A DNA stretch of 64,000 nucleotides, taken from Bacteroidota bacterium. Lineage in GTDB: Bacteria > Bacteroidota > Ignavibacteria > Kryptoniales > JAKASW01. The stretch's first letter is position 1. Every line of letters starts with the position of its first letter. Below the pieces are notes generated by a model. It was not told the DNA's origin, searched no databases, and saw nothing but the letters and a program-made list of their open reading frames with translations. Positions 35,002 through 44,549 of this stretch are shown one piece after another. The DNA lies in NCBI GenBank assembly GCA_021845665.1, contig JAJZVO010000020.1, forward strand, positions 1-64,000. The letters are read 5' to 3'. Both the position numbers and the translations under genes were made by a program.

Positions 35002-36297
35002 TTATTCCAGTCCGCTGAGGAGCAAACCCGAGAGAAGCTTCGGATAAAAATACGTCGACTTCTGCGGCATGACAGCCTTCGCGTCAGCGACTTCCTTCAC
35101 CTGCTCCACCTTAGTCGGGTTGAGTATGAAACCGAGCTGTCCCTTCCCGGCTTGCACTGCCGCATCGACTTCGTGCATGTCGATGGTATAATTGATGTTC
35201 AACTTCTTCTCCTGGGCCTCTTTCGAAATGCCAAGCGTCTGCGTCAACACGTAATCGTGGAGCAGCGTGACGTCCAGCCTCTTAACAGGCGCCGGAACGT
35301 TCTCCTTGACGATCGAGAGCACATCGGAGCCGGACTTAAGCTTCATCAGATAGTACTTCTTTTCGGGGAGTATCAAGCCGTACGCGTGGTCGCCCGCCGT
35401 CAGCAGCGACGCTGCCAGGGAATGGACATCGGACTTACCCACGAAATCAAAGTGGGTCTTCACCTCGCTTATCATCTTATTTGTGTCGAAGCCCGCGATG
35501 CTATGAAGTATCCTGTGCGTCGGGTAAACGACGAGTCCGGAATCGAAGATGTTCGTGAAGTACATCATTATATAATTGTAAGCTTCTTTGCCCGTGTGTT
35601 TCGGGTTCTTCGCCTTCATTTGCTTCTGGTACTCGAGCGCAGTCTCATATCTATGATGACCGTCTGCGATGTAAACAGGCATATTCTTGAAAAGATCCTG
35701 GAACAGTTTCAGCGTCGTGGCGTCGGTGATGCGATATATCTTGTTGTTCACACCGTCCTGGTCCGCTTCGAGGAACGGCTTCGTCTTCGCGAGCCTGTCG
35801 TATTCCTTCTCCAGCTTCTTGCCGGGATCGCCGTAAAGACTGAATATCTGGCTGAACGACGCCTTCGTAGCCGTCATTAGTTTCAGCCTGTCCATCTTCG
35901 GCCCGGACAGAGTATGTTCGTGCGGCAGAACGACGCCCGCTTCGAAAGGCTCGAGCTTTATCCACGAGATGAACCCGCGTCGGGTAACCGTCTTGCCGTC
36001 CCGGGACTTGTCCGAAGAATCCTTCAGAGATGTTTGCAGGCAGGGATAAATTGCCGGCTCGCTGTCGACGACGAGCGCCTTTACCTTCAGCATTCGCTGC
36101 AACTCCTTCGCTGCTTCCGGGTATGGATCGGCGGCGGGATTAAGGTCGAGTCTTATGATGTTGTTTGGATCCCTGTCGAACAGTTCTTTTTGCTGTACCT
36201 TGTTTATCACATCGTAAGGGGGCGCGACGACTTTCGAAAGATTCTTAACTACTTCGGTATTGTAATGAATTGCCTTGAAAGGTTGGATTTCAGCCAT
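35002..36297 (-). CDS. DUF1015 family protein
   Basis: A 431-aa protein matching DUF1015 from the first residues (IQPFKAIHYN, then VVAPPYDVI) through HEHTLSGPKMDRLKLM, the ADGHHRYETALEYQ motif and PTHRILH. The AP-PYDV and GHHRYE motifs recall the ParB/Srx-like nucleotide-binding fold, and several enzymes of that superfamily are small-molecule kinases; any kinase role here is inference. The gene is often linked to serine biosynthesis in other genomes, but not here. It is followed (36333) by era on the same strand. Confidence 0.88.
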   Translation of the reverse strand: MAEIQPFKAIHYNTEVVKNLSKVVAPPYDVINKVQQKELFDRDPNNIIRLDLNPAADPYPEAAKELQRMLKVKALVVDSEPAIYPCLQTSLKDSSDKSRDGKTVTRRGFISWIKLEPFEAGVVLPHEHTLSGPKMDRLKLMTATKASFSQIFSLYGDPGKKLEKEYDRLAKTKPFLEADQDGVNNKIYRITDATTLKLFQDLFKNMPVYIADGHHRYETALEYQKQMKAKNPKHTGKEAYNYIMMYFTNIFDSGLVVYPTHRILHSIAGFDTNKMISEVKTHFDFVGKSDVHSLAASLLTAGDHAYGLILPEKKYYLMKLKSGSDVLSIVKENVPAPVKRLDVTLLHDYVLTQTLGISKEAQEKKLNINYTIDMHEVDAAVQAGKGQLGFILNPTKVEQVKEVADAKAVMPQKSTYFYPKLLSGLLLSGLE

Positions 36298-36332
36298 TTA
36301 ATACTCCTCTTTTCTCGAATCATAATAACTTA

Positions 36333-37241
36333 CTATCTGTACCCGAGTCTATTGATCTTCCTCCTGTCGTCGCGCCATTCTTTTTCGACCTTCACGAACA
36401 ATTCCAGAAAGACCTCGTGTCCGATAAGCTCTTCGATTTGCCTTCTCGCGTTCTGGCCGATCTGTTTGAGTGCGGCCCCTCCCTTGCCGATAATTATTCC
36501 CTTTTGCGAATCGCGCTCGACATAGACGACCGCACGTATGAAGGTCTTCCGTTCGGAATCGCTTTCCCTGAACTCCTCTATTTCGACGGTCGTAGCATAA
36601 GGGACCTCTTCCTTGAACACTTTGAAGATTTCTTCGCGTATAAGCTCGCTCACGAAGAAGCGTTCATCCCTGTCGCTCACATAGTCTTCAGGATAGTATG
36701 CGTTTCCTTCCGGCAGATATTCTACGATGGTCTTCTTTAAGTCGTCGAGGTTCTCCTCTTTCAGCGCGGAGACCGGAATCACCTCATCGAATGGATGCGA
36801 CTCACTGAAGGCCTGTATCAGCGGCAATACCTCGGATTTCTTAATGAGATCTATCTTGTTGATTACCATGAAGACCGGCTTCTTCTTCAACTTGAAGAGC
36901 TTCGCGATCTCCCGGGAATTCCTAACCGCACCCACAGCCCCGCGATCGCCAGCCTCAGTCAGGAACATAACGATGTCCGCTTCCTCTATCGCATCGCCGG
37001 CGAACTGCATCATGACTTCCTGTAGTGTGTACTTCGGCTTGATGAGCCCGGGCGTGTCGAGAAAGACTATCTGGTGATTTTCCCCTGTCAGTATGCCCGC
37101 GATCTTGTGCCGTGTCGTCTGCGGCTTCGGGGTTACGATGGACAGTTTCTGTCCGAGTATTGCGTTAAGGAGGGTCGATTTGCCTACGTTCGGCTCGCCA
37201 ATTAGAGCAACATAGCCGCTGCGAAAGCCCGAACTACCCAT
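36333..37241 (-). CDS. era: GTPase Era
   Basis: About 302 aa; assembles 16S rRNA in the 30S subunit. G1 GEPNVGKS at 15-22, G2 with TTRHKI, G3 FLDTPG, and G4 NKID. The C-terminal KH domain carries GIIIGKGG. I start at ATG 37241 because earlier in-frame codons read through an intergenic repeat of CCAAGCTCCAAA. Core housekeeping gene, upstream of DUF1015. Confidence 0.96.
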   Translation of the reverse strand: MGSSGFRSGYVALIGEPNVGKSTLLNAILGQKLSIVTPKPQTTRHKIAGILTGENHQIVFLDTPGLIKPKYTLQEVMMQFAGDAIEEADIVMFLTEAGDRGAVGAVRNSREIAKLFKLKKKPVFMVINKIDLIKKSEVLPLIQAFSESHPFDEVIPVSALKEENLDDLKKTIVEYLPEGNAYYPEDYVSDRDERFFVSELIREEIFKVFKEEVPYATTVEIEEFRESDSERKTFIRAVVYVERDSQKGIIIGKGGAALKQIGQNARRQIEELIGHEVFLELFVKVEKEWRDDRRKINRLGYR

Positions 37242-37256
37242 GCCATTGCCCGGAAA

Positions 37257-37290
37257 CCAAGTTCCAAGCTCCAAATACCAAGCTCCAAAC
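37257..37290. repeat. short tandem CCAAGCTCCAAA repeat
   Basis: Two perfect 12-mers CCAAGCTCCAAA (37264-37275 and 37278-37289), preceded by a partial CCAAGTT. It lies just upstream of era in the era-glnB gap. It is probably spacer DNA. Confidence 0.6.
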
Positions 37291-37400
37291 AAGGACTAAT
37301 TTCCAACCCGTCAACGGTAATAAGCTCAAAGATTCCAGGCTTGATTTGTCGATTCTTGATTCTTGTTTGGAGGTTGCGATTTTCTTTTTGGGGCTTACCA

Positions 37401-37766
<366 letters not shown>

Positions 37767-37982
37767 TTATTCACGTGATGAATTCGCATGTCAAAATTGC
37801 CACAAATTGCATACAGAATCAAGAAAGCACCCGATGGAACAGATGGTACGCTTAAATCTCAAAGGATTCATGGGAGACATCGTAAAATAACGAGATTCAC
37901 ATTCGGCTTTTCACTTATTATCGTCGAGGAATCGACACGTCAGCGCACAATTGAAACGGAGTGACGGCATTGTTAAATTGAG

Positions 37983-39104
37983 ATGAAAGAACTTGGAGCA
38001 GATTTGAAAGCAAAACTAGCGCTCGCTAACGGAACAATTTTTACCGGTGAATCTTTTGGAGCGGAAGGTGAAACGGCAGGCGAAGTCGTTTTCAATACAA
38101 GCATGATAGGCTACCAGGAAGTCCTCACCGATCCGTCATACTGTGGACAGATTGTCACGATGACGTATCCCCATATCGGCAATTACGGGATCAATCCCGA
38201 GGACGTCGAGTCATCGAAACCGCAGGTCGCCGGTTTCGTCGTCAGGGAGTATAGTAAGGTTTACAGCAACTTCCGGGCCACTGAAAGTCTGGGCGACTAC
38301 TTAAAGCGTAATGGCATAGTCGGAATCGAAGCGATCGATACACGGAAACTGACGAGAATAATACGCGAAGTCGGCGCGATGAACGCCGTGATATCGACGG
38401 CGGATCTCGACGACGCGTCGCTGATAAAGAAGGCAAAGGCCTTCCCTTCGATGTCGGGACTCGACCTCGCGAAAGTCGTCACGACGAAAGCCCCGTATAA
38501 GTTTTCGCCGAATGGAAAATCTGATTACAAGTACACGGTCGTCGCATACGATTTCGGGATCAAGACGAACATACTTCGCAAGCTTTATGAGCGTGGCTGC
38601 GACGTTACCGTAGTGCCTGCGAGCTATTCGGCCGAAGATGCACTAAGGACGAACCCGGACGGGATATTTCTCTCCAACGGTCCCGGCGATCCGGCGGCAG
38701 TCGACTACGCCATCGTGAACCTGAGGAAGCTTATAGGAAAGAAACCGATTTTCGGTATTTGTCTCGGCCATCAGCTCCTTGCACTTGCGGCGGGCGCGAA
38801 GACATTCAAGATGAAGTTCGGTCACCGTGGTGCGAATCACCCGGTGAAGAATCTGGCTAGAGAAACAGTCGAGGTCACTTCTCACAATCACGGCTTTGCC
38901 GTCGATCCCGGGAGCCTTCCCTCGGATTACGAAATTACCCACATAGATTTGAACGACAATATACTGGAAGGATTCCGGCACAAGAGCCTTCCGCTGTTTT
39001 GCGTTCAGTACCATCCCGAGGCATCGCCAGGTCCGCACGACAGCGATTATCTCTTCGATGATTTTATCGAGATGATGGAAGGCGTGAGGGTAGAGGCGAG
39101 ATGA
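37983..39104 (+). CDS. carA: carbamoyl-phosphate synthase small subunit
   Basis: A 373-aa glutaminase subunit that supplies ammonia to CarB for arginine and pyrimidine synthesis. The N-terminal CPSase domain covers about 1-150. The class I amidotransferase domain has nucleophile Cys260 (GICLGHQ) with His344 and Glu346 (QYHPEASPGP). carB is not adjacent: the next sequence is a 35-aa ORF coupled to the carA stop and a hairpin. The large subunit must be elsewhere. Confidence 0.97.
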   Translation: MKELGADLKAKLALANGTIFTGESFGAEGETAGEVVFNTSMIGYQEVLTDPSYCGQIVTMTYPHIGNYGINPEDVESSKPQVAGFVVREYSKVYSNFRATESLGDYLKRNGIVGIEAIDTRKLTRIIREVGAMNAVISTADLDDASLIKKAKAFPSMSGLDLAKVVTTKAPYKFSPNGKSDYKYTVVAYDFGIKTNILRKLYERGCDVTVVPASYSAEDALRTNPDGIFLSNGPGDPAAVDYAIVNLRKLIGKKPIFGICLGHQLLALAAGAKTFKMKFGHRGANHPVKNLARETVEVTSHNHGFAVDPGSLPSDYEITHIDLNDNILEGFRHKSLPLFCVQYHPEASPGPHDSDYLFDDFIEMMEGVRVEAR

Positions 39105-39208
39105 GTACTATTTCCCTTACATCGGCACTTACGCGATTCGCTCAGGCAGTCAGGGATTTCCTGAAAGGTGTTTTCTCCGACCACAGCGAAGGCCCGCGCT
39201 GCTGCTGA
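39101..39208 (+). CDS. possible 35-aa microprotein coupled to carA
   Basis: The ATG at 39101 overlaps the carA TGA (ATGA) and has GAGGCGAG directly upstream. The frame ends in TGA at 39206-39208, exactly where the following hairpin begins. The product is a probable amphipathic helix (LTSALTRFAQAVRDFLKGVF) with a polar end closing in Cys-Cys. The overlap, the ribosome-binding sequence and the fit to the terminator support translation; there is no homology evidence. It could act near CarA or at the membrane, which is only inference. Confidence 0.45.
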   Translation: MSTISLTSALTRFAQAVRDFLKGVFSDHSEGPRCC

Positions 39209-39229
39209 GCCCCGCAATTATGCGGGGCT
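39208..39229 (+). terminator. hairpin terminator after carA and its small ORF
   Basis: Perfect inverted repeat AGCCCCGCA-ATTA-TGCGGGGCT, GC-rich, right after the 35-aa ORF stop. The T-run is weak (CTATTCC). Its right arm overlaps the start of MITE-like copy B. Confidence 0.65.
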
Positions 39230-39343
39230 ATTCCAAAAGTGGCCACCCGATGAATCGGAAGGCTGCCATCAGCACAAAGCGCTCTGGGTTTGGTGGTTTG
39301 AGAGGCGTCGATTTCAATCGATGCTACTTCTAATACAACCTCT
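39226..39343. repeat. MITE-like element, copy B (diverged)
   Basis: It shares with copy A (25453-25540) a core of about 56 bp at about 89 percent identity (CTGGGTTTGG, then GAGGCGTCGATTTCAATCG). The left end GGCTATTCCAAAAG resembles GGCTGTCCCAAAAG of copy A, and the right end is degraded. It carries about 30 extra bases near its left end. It ends exactly at the stop codon of the minus-strand barrel gene. Confidence 0.65.
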
Positions 39344-40584
39344 CACCACAATCTCGGATTCACCACATCGTTATATATCGACCCAAACGTATACCTTACA
39401 CCGAAAGCAGTCCAGTAGGAATACTGCGTAGCAAGCTCCGTCTGTTGCAGTAATATCTGGTCGGTCGTCGCGCCCGACTGCGGCAGCGACAGTTGATCGT
39501 GTATGATCGACACTGCGCCGGAAAGATTCAACGATAGTCCCTGCGACAGCGAAAGCGAGAGCTGCGTATAGAACTGTAGATGATTCTTCGTGAAGTTGTA
39601 GAAATAGTTCGCGCCGTACAATGACGCGTTAATCGAGCCCCAGGGTTGCGTGAGATCGAGGATGACCGACAGGCCCTGGCTGGTTAGTTGGTCGGAATAT
39701 TTATCGAAAATAGTCTCGGCGTAGTATCTGTAGTAGTCATAACCCACCTGGTACCTGAACCGAAGCTGCCTCATTGTGGATTGAGAGTATGGGAAGATGT
39801 CATATTCTATTTCCGGAGAGAGCGAAATAGCGGCCCTTTCGTTATTGTATGTAGAAGAAGAAGAAGAAATAATCCCTCCAGCCGACCAATGGCCTCCCAG
39901 ACTCAGCGCTCCCATCGCCTGCAGGTGTTGATTCCGGGAGATAGCAATCACGTCCTGACTGTTGGCGATGTAGCTGCTTTCGCTGTAACCGGTCCCGGCT
40001 GAGAAAAGAAACTTGGATTGGGCGGTGGTCCTGCTTGCCGATATGTTTCCAGACCAGGAATTCTGACTGGTGAGCGACTGTCCGTTCAGGTATCCGTTGG
40101 CTGCGACGCTGAAGACCCAGTGGTTCCAGGGATCGGTGACCACTGAATTAGAATCCGCTTTCGACACGCTAACCGAAAGGTACTTGCCGATAGGGGTCTG
40201 ATCGGCGTACCTCACGAGGCCTAGGCTCAGCGTGTTCGCCATGCCCTTCCTTATTTTGTCCCAGCTTTGCAAAGGTTTGGATATATAATGGAGAGTATCA
40301 TCCATACCCGTGAATGACCTTCGACCGAGGAAGATCAAGGTATATTGGGTCCCCCCGCTGCCTGTCGGCATGGTGGTCACAAGCACCTGGACCTGCGCTT
40401 CCTCGCGGTTCCTGACATAATTGACAAACCTTACATGAGTTCTTATGTAATTGAAGTCGCAGACATTGCAGTCCAGGAAGACATCGGGCTCTCCGACTAC
40501 CGGTTTTGCAACCTGCGCATCGGTACAGGCAAACAGATCGGATGAAAAGGAAAATATCAAGAACAGAAAGATGAATTTACGCAT
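39343..40584 (-). CDS. outer-membrane beta-barrel protein, unknown
   Basis: A 413-aa exported protein with a signal peptide (MRKFIFLFLIFSFSSDLFAC). An N-terminal soluble part (about 20-160) contains a Cys-x-x-Cys (LDCNVCDF) and beta-sheet segments. The C-terminal two thirds show alternating aromatic strands (VFSVAANGYLN, SKFLFSAGTG, RFRYQVGYDYYRYY), ending in a strand with terminal Trp, as in outer-membrane barrels. It resembles CsgG/DUF481-like barrel architectures without a firm match. It is transcribed alone. Confidence 0.65.
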   Translation of the reverse strand: MRKFIFLFLIFSFSSDLFACTDAQVAKPVVGEPDVFLDCNVCDFNYIRTHVRFVNYVRNREEAQVQVLVTTMPTGSGGTQYTLIFLGRRSFTGMDDTLHYISKPLQSWDKIRKGMANTLSLGLVRYADQTPIGKYLSVSVSKADSNSVVTDPWNHWVFSVAANGYLNGQSLTSQNSWSGNISASRTTAQSKFLFSAGTGYSESSYIANSQDVIAISRNQHLQAMGALSLGGHWSAGGIISSSSSTYNNERAAISLSPEIEYDIFPYSQSTMRQLRFRYQVGYDYYRYYAETIFDKYSDQLTSQGLSVILDLTQPWGSINASLYGANYFYNFTKNHLQFYTQLSLSLSQGLSLNLSGAVSIIHDQLSLPQSGATTDQILLQQTELATQYSYWTAFGVRYTFGSIYNDVVNPRLW

Positions 40585-40956
40585 GATGACGGGTTCGTAC
40601 TTCTGGTTTTTAGATTTGAAGTTACTTCGAATACTAGAAGGGTGTACCCTTGAAACGCAGCACTCGATTGCAACCGAAATATAGTTTCAACGCTCGTTCG
40701 GTTCCATGCCTTTCAAAATCGATCTTGCATGAATTGAAAGGGGAACATATCCCTCACTTTTGAAAACATTACTGCATTCGATGACAGTTCCCGCAAACGC
40801 ACTAAACCGGTGACTCTACTTTCTGTCGGGTGCAAATGGTGCGCACTCGCGAGCAATCAGTGCATTGTGAATATGGTTTGAGCATGAATACGAGCCTATT
40901 TCGTCAGGGAAACTACGGCACGCCGGATGAAGGATAGCATAGAAAAAGGAGATAAT
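40585..40956. other. intergenic stretch, divergent promoters expected
   Basis: 372 bp between the barrel gene (minus) and the lipoprotein gene (plus). No coding frame, RNA gene or strong repeat is supported. Confidence 0.5.
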
Positions 40957-41766
40957 ATGTTTGCGCGCACAAGTCTGGGTTTGTTGATCTTTTCGCTGTT
41001 ACTGGCCGGGTGCACGAAGTCCACGAATCCGCTTTCTTCCTCCGCCACGCCGGGCAACGTGACGATGTCGGTCTCTTTCACCAATCCGCTTCTGGCAACG
41101 AGTTCGAGTCAACTCAACACGGTGGATGCCGTCACGCCGATAAGAATCGACAGTGCAGTAGTCGTCCTCGCGGGAATTAAGTTCGAAAGCAACATCGACT
41201 CGGCCCGGGTAGATACGAGCGGCGATAGTCCGCTTCTCTATATCAACGCGAGCGATCCGAGCGTCATGTTCCGCGGACCTTTCGTCATCCACGTTCGCGA
41301 TACGGTTGCAATCAATTTTGCCAGTCAGACTCTTCCCGCAGGCACATACACGGGGGTCAAGTTCGCGATTAAGAGACTCGACCGCGGAGAATCGTACCAT
41401 GACAGCGATCACTTCAATAAAGGGATCATGCCCCCTGATACGTCAGTCCAGAACTACAGCATAGTCGTCTGGGGCGCCATCTACAAAGACACAAGCTGGG
41501 TTCCTTTCGAGTTCAAGGACAATCAGAACCTCGAGTTCAAGGTCCCCGGGAATATCACGATAGCGAATTCCACGAGTTCGATAAAAGTAGCGCTGAACTT
41601 CAACATGGGTTCATGGTTCACAGATCCCAACACCGGTGCGACGCTTGATCCGACCGACACCTCGTTCCAGAACCAGCTTAGGATACAGCAGGCGATACGC
41701 GCATCGTTCGGCGACGGACGCTGCGAGCACGAGCAGGAACAGCACCGAAACGGCCAGGACAACTGA
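40957..41766 (+). CDS. DUF4382-like lipoprotein
   Basis: About 269 aa. The ATG at 40957 has AAGGAG five bases upstream; an in-frame codon at 40927 has none. The lipobox is LLAGC. The mature part is an Ig-like/beta-sandwich protein with a DSAVVVLAGIKFES opening and TLPAGTYTGVKFAI phrase, like DUF4382 (carbohydrate-binding-like) lipoproteins. The C-terminus is His/Glu/Gln-rich (CEHEQEQHRNGQ), which may bind metal. A terminator hairpin follows. Confidence 0.7.
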   Translation: MFARTSLGLLIFSLLLAGCTKSTNPLSSSATPGNVTMSVSFTNPLLATSSSQLNTVDAVTPIRIDSAVVVLAGIKFESNIDSARVDTSGDSPLLYINASDPSVMFRGPFVIHVRDTVAINFASQTLPAGTYTGVKFAIKRLDRGESYHDSDHFNKGIMPPDTSVQNYSIVVWGAIYKDTSWVPFEFKDNQNLEFKVPGNITIANSTSSIKVALNFNMGSWFTDPNTGATLDPTDTSFQNQLRIQQAIRASFGDGRCEHEQEQHRNGQDN

Positions 41767-42429
41767 GTGACGATTTCCAAATAGATGTTTCCGGCAACTC
41801 CGGGTAAACAACAGCAGAAGCGAAGCCTGCCACCCCCTCCGGCAGGCTTCGTGCTTTCTAGACGACTCCCACTGAAAATGTCTCAGCGTAAGTCTGCACG
41901 ATCTGCGGGAGACTCTTACCGGTCTTTCGTCGAAACAATCGGGAATATCGGGGCGAGATATTACCTGAACTCCAGTTTATCGCGATCATTCAGGCAACGA
42001 CCGATCACCTTTCCCCGGCTTCCACTTCGGAATTTCATTATTATTCCGGGGTCTACGCTGGAGTTCACCGGCGCTATTATTACCGGGAACATGATCCGCC
42101 GGGCAAAGAGCCAATCGCGCTCAACATGCCTGCGCGGGTTAGGCCATAACCCAAATTCTACGCGGCCCGTGTGGAGCGAAGAGTCAGGCGCCAGAGTGAC
42201 GCGCACTTTGGGATTATTGCCTCCCACGGCGGTTCCGGCGATCAGGAAAGTCGGGATCGCAATCGTTTTCATCGTTTATCCTTCTCAATTATCAGTGTGC
42301 ATCTGCGCCAGCAAGATCACAGCCAACATAAGGGACATTTCATGCCTCCGTTGTCCATATAGAACTCCATTCAAGCATGGCGAGAAGTCGCACCCGGGCA
42401 CACTAGCGCCTCCTGTCCATGATGCGCAT
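41767..42429. other. long intergenic stretch, one doubtful small ORF
   Basis: 663 bp between the lipoprotein (plus) and the TonB_C gene (minus). After the terminator it contains competing open frames on both strands. The best is minus 42272-41961 (103 codons, GAAGGATAAACG before the ATG, beginning MKTIAIPTFLIAG), but its later half has no protein-like character. A plus-strand frame at about 42000-42150 also looks coding in part. This may be the remains of a lost gene; I do not call a CDS. Confidence 0.4.
41821..41851 (+). terminator. terminator after the DUF4382-like lipoprotein
   Basis: Perfect 11-bp inverted repeat CGAAGCCTGCC/GGCAGGCTTCG with a 9-base loop, followed by TGCTTTCT, 54 bases after the lipoprotein stop. 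Confidence 0.75.
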
Positions 42430-43587
42430 TCACTTCCCGCTGTTTGGCATCTTGGAGTACTTCTTCACGATATTCTTCGCGTGCCGCACCATTTCGTCCA
42501 TATTGAGCTTGATATCCTTTGCTTTTTCCAGGAAGAGTCTGTAATCTTCCGCGGCCTTTCGATACTCCCTTGCTCTTTCGTGAGACATTCCCCTGTTGTA
42601 TTGAAAGATCAGCTCCGTAAGCCTTGAGATCTCCGAGCTCAATTTCATTATCTTCGCCCTGACATCGGCATCGACAATTCCATGGCTTCGGCCAGGCGCG
42701 GGCCCGCTGTCCGGATGAAGTTTGAATGTGAAGGGAATGACGACCCAGACCGCGACGGGGCGGTTGTTCATAATCGCGGGAGTAAACCTGTACTGCATCG
42801 CTGCATCAATGGCGGGTCGGTTGAATATGTCGTTAGTGCTTCTGAGAACAACGGCCTCGTGGGGCCGGCCGTTCACGGCTATCCACAGCTTCACGATCAC
42901 TTTTCCCTCGACATGGTCCTTCACTGCCGATTCGGGATATTTCGGCACTGCCTGTTTAATTATCTGTGGCTCTTTCTCAATCGGGACAAAGTCAGGCGGC
43001 GGCGCGGAAGTATCGCTCGAACCCTGCGCATATGAGACTGCAACCGGTTTCTCCTGAGTTACGGAGTCCCCAACCTGCGGACCTGCCACCTTCCCCGCAG
43101 ACGTGAACAAGACAATCGCCCAGACTCCCACAGGTCTTCCCCCGGCAATGGCCGGCCTGAACCCGTACTTTAATGCCGCATTCATGGCAGGCTGTTCGAA
43201 AGAAGAGAACGGGACCCTGAAACCGCGACTCACCACAATTCTGTCTTTCCCATTGCCGTTGTCCAGGTGTGACTTCGGGTCACCAGTATTTCTGCCAAAC
43301 GCCAGGACATATGCCTCGCGCGGCTTCCCGTTTTTTCCGACCCAGACTTTCACCCTCACATCTCCCGAAACTCCGGCTTTGCGTGCGAGCTCGCGATAAA
43401 CCGGCACGATGCTCCTGGTCACGGTCGGCTCGCTCTGCACATTCACGAATTGAGGCGGTGGGAAAACACGGCCGGGCGCTGCGCGCAGTTGCGTGCCCTC
43501 AGCCGAGAGTTCAGGTATTGCTACGAACGAAAGAACAAACGCGAGAACGATTCCGAACGATAAGACAATAATGTTCGATTGGCTCAT
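42430..43587 (-). CDS. secreted protein with two TonB_C domains (second of pair)
   Basis: A 385-aa protein with a signal-like N-terminus and two TonB C-terminal-type domains: about 55-165 (RSIVPVYRELARKAGVSGDV, KYGFRPAIAGGRPVGVWAI) and about 205-310 (KQAVPKYPESAVKDHVEGKV, QYRFTPAIMNNRPVAVWVV). A helical tail follows (about 320-385). It lacks the proline-rich spacer of true TonB, so energy transduction is doubtful; a periplasmic binding or scaffold role is more likely. It lies 3 bp after its paralogue in the ECF operon. Confidence 0.8.
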   Translation of the reverse strand: MSQSNIIVLSFGIVLAFVLSFVAIPELSAEGTQLRAAPGRVFPPPQFVNVQSEPTVTRSIVPVYRELARKAGVSGDVRVKVWVGKNGKPREAYVLAFGRNTGDPKSHLDNGNGKDRIVVSRGFRVPFSSFEQPAMNAALKYGFRPAIAGGRPVGVWAIVLFTSAGKVAGPQVGDSVTQEKPVAVSYAQGSSDTSAPPPDFVPIEKEPQIIKQAVPKYPESAVKDHVEGKVIVKLWIAVNGRPHEAVVLRSTNDIFNRPAIDAAMQYRFTPAIMNNRPVAVWVVIPFTFKLHPDSGPAPGRSHGIVDADVRAKIMKLSSEISRLTELIFQYNRGMSHERAREYRKAAEDYRLFLEKAKDIKLNMDEMVRHAKNIVKKYSKMPNSGK

Positions 43588-43590
43588 AAA

Positions 43591-44538
43591 TCACCTTTGA
43601 ATTTGACCCGCTTCCGACTTCGGGATTCCCCTCGGCAACAGGATGGCACACGTACCGTTTTCGTAGAACATGAACCGTATTACTACCCAGACAGCAACAG
43701 GTGAACTATCTCCGATCGCCGGAGTAAACCCGCACTTCATCGCCGCCTCTTCTGCAGGCCGGTCGAAAATTTCCGCGTTCACCTTCCTGCCTCTTGCCAT
43801 GACATAAGGATGCCTGAGGGTCCCGTGGAACGGCAAGCTTCTCCCTTCGGATTCAAGTATTTGCTTCAGGATGATAACCCGGTGCGGCGTGCCGGTCGCG
43901 CTGATCCAGATCTTCACATACAACTCTGCCTTCATGCTGTCCTTCAGCAGACTCACAGGATATACAGGCAGCACCTTCCTTATAAGCCGCGGATTCTTTC
44001 GGACAGGAACATAGTCGGGCGGCGGCGTCGATGAATCCCTCGGAATCGACGCGCCGCGTGGCGGTACTATTATGGAGACGCCACCAATAAATCCAATTTC
44101 CGACTGACTTACTTCCGGTCCGTGCGATGTAAGCTCGAACGAGAAAGGCAGGAACACCCAGTCAGAGGTCGGCTTCCCCTTTAGCGTCGACGGTGAGAAC
44201 TTGTATTTCATCACTGCCGCAATAGCTGCAGAGTCGAAGGCACTGTTGTTCGAGCCGACTATTTCCGGTTCCTCGGGGATCCCGGTTGCAGATACCAACA
44301 CCTTCACCGTCACACGTCCCTGGAGGTGCTTCTCTAAGGCGATCGGAGGATAAGAGGGAACGACTCGCTTGACGATCCCCGGTATTGTCTTGGCCTCATC
44401 ATTCTCGGGCAGGGAGCCGGAAGTGCCGACATTGGAAGAGGAGTGGGTGTACGATGTGTCCATGGCCGAGGCGACAGGCGCAGACTCGAGCTGGAACACG
44501 AGGATAAGGAGCAACATGCACATGCTTTTCAGTTTCAT
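43591..44538 (-). CDS. secreted protein with two TonB_C domains (first of pair)
   Basis: A 315-aa paralogue of the next gene. The signal peptide covers 1 to about 25. The first TonB_C domain covers about 50-140 (VKRVVPSYPPIALEKHLQGRV, MKYKFSPSTLKGKPTSDWV) and the second about 190-305, interrupted by an insert (VMARGRKVNAEIFD). It lies 11 bp downstream of the anti-sigma gene, so the sigma factor probably controls it. Confidence 0.8.
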   Translation of the reverse strand: MKLKSMCMLLLILVFQLESAPVASAMDTSYTHSSSNVGTSGSLPENDEAKTIPGIVKRVVPSYPPIALEKHLQGRVTVKVLVSATGIPEEPEIVGSNNSAFDSAAIAAVMKYKFSPSTLKGKPTSDWVFLPFSFELTSHGPEVSQSEIGFIGGVSIIVPPRGASIPRDSSTPPPDYVPVRKNPRLIRKVLPVYPVSLLKDSMKAELYVKIWISATGTPHRVIILKQILESEGRSLPFHGTLRHPYVMARGRKVNAEIFDRPAEEAAMKCGFTPAIGDSSPVAVWVVIRFMFYENGTCAILLPRGIPKSEAGQIQR

Positions 44539-44549
44539 TACAGCATTAC

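Noticed and set aside
41961-42272. 103-codon minus-strand frame with a good ribosome-binding site
   Set aside because: Only the start looks convincing; the later part has no protein-like pattern and a plus-strand frame competes. Kept as a note on the intergenic entry.
41785-42627. 280-codon plus-strand open frame
   Set aside because: It overlaps the TonB_C gene antisense in its second half, has no Shine-Dalgarno and its product has no domain; it is a shadow frame with perhaps a gene remnant inside.
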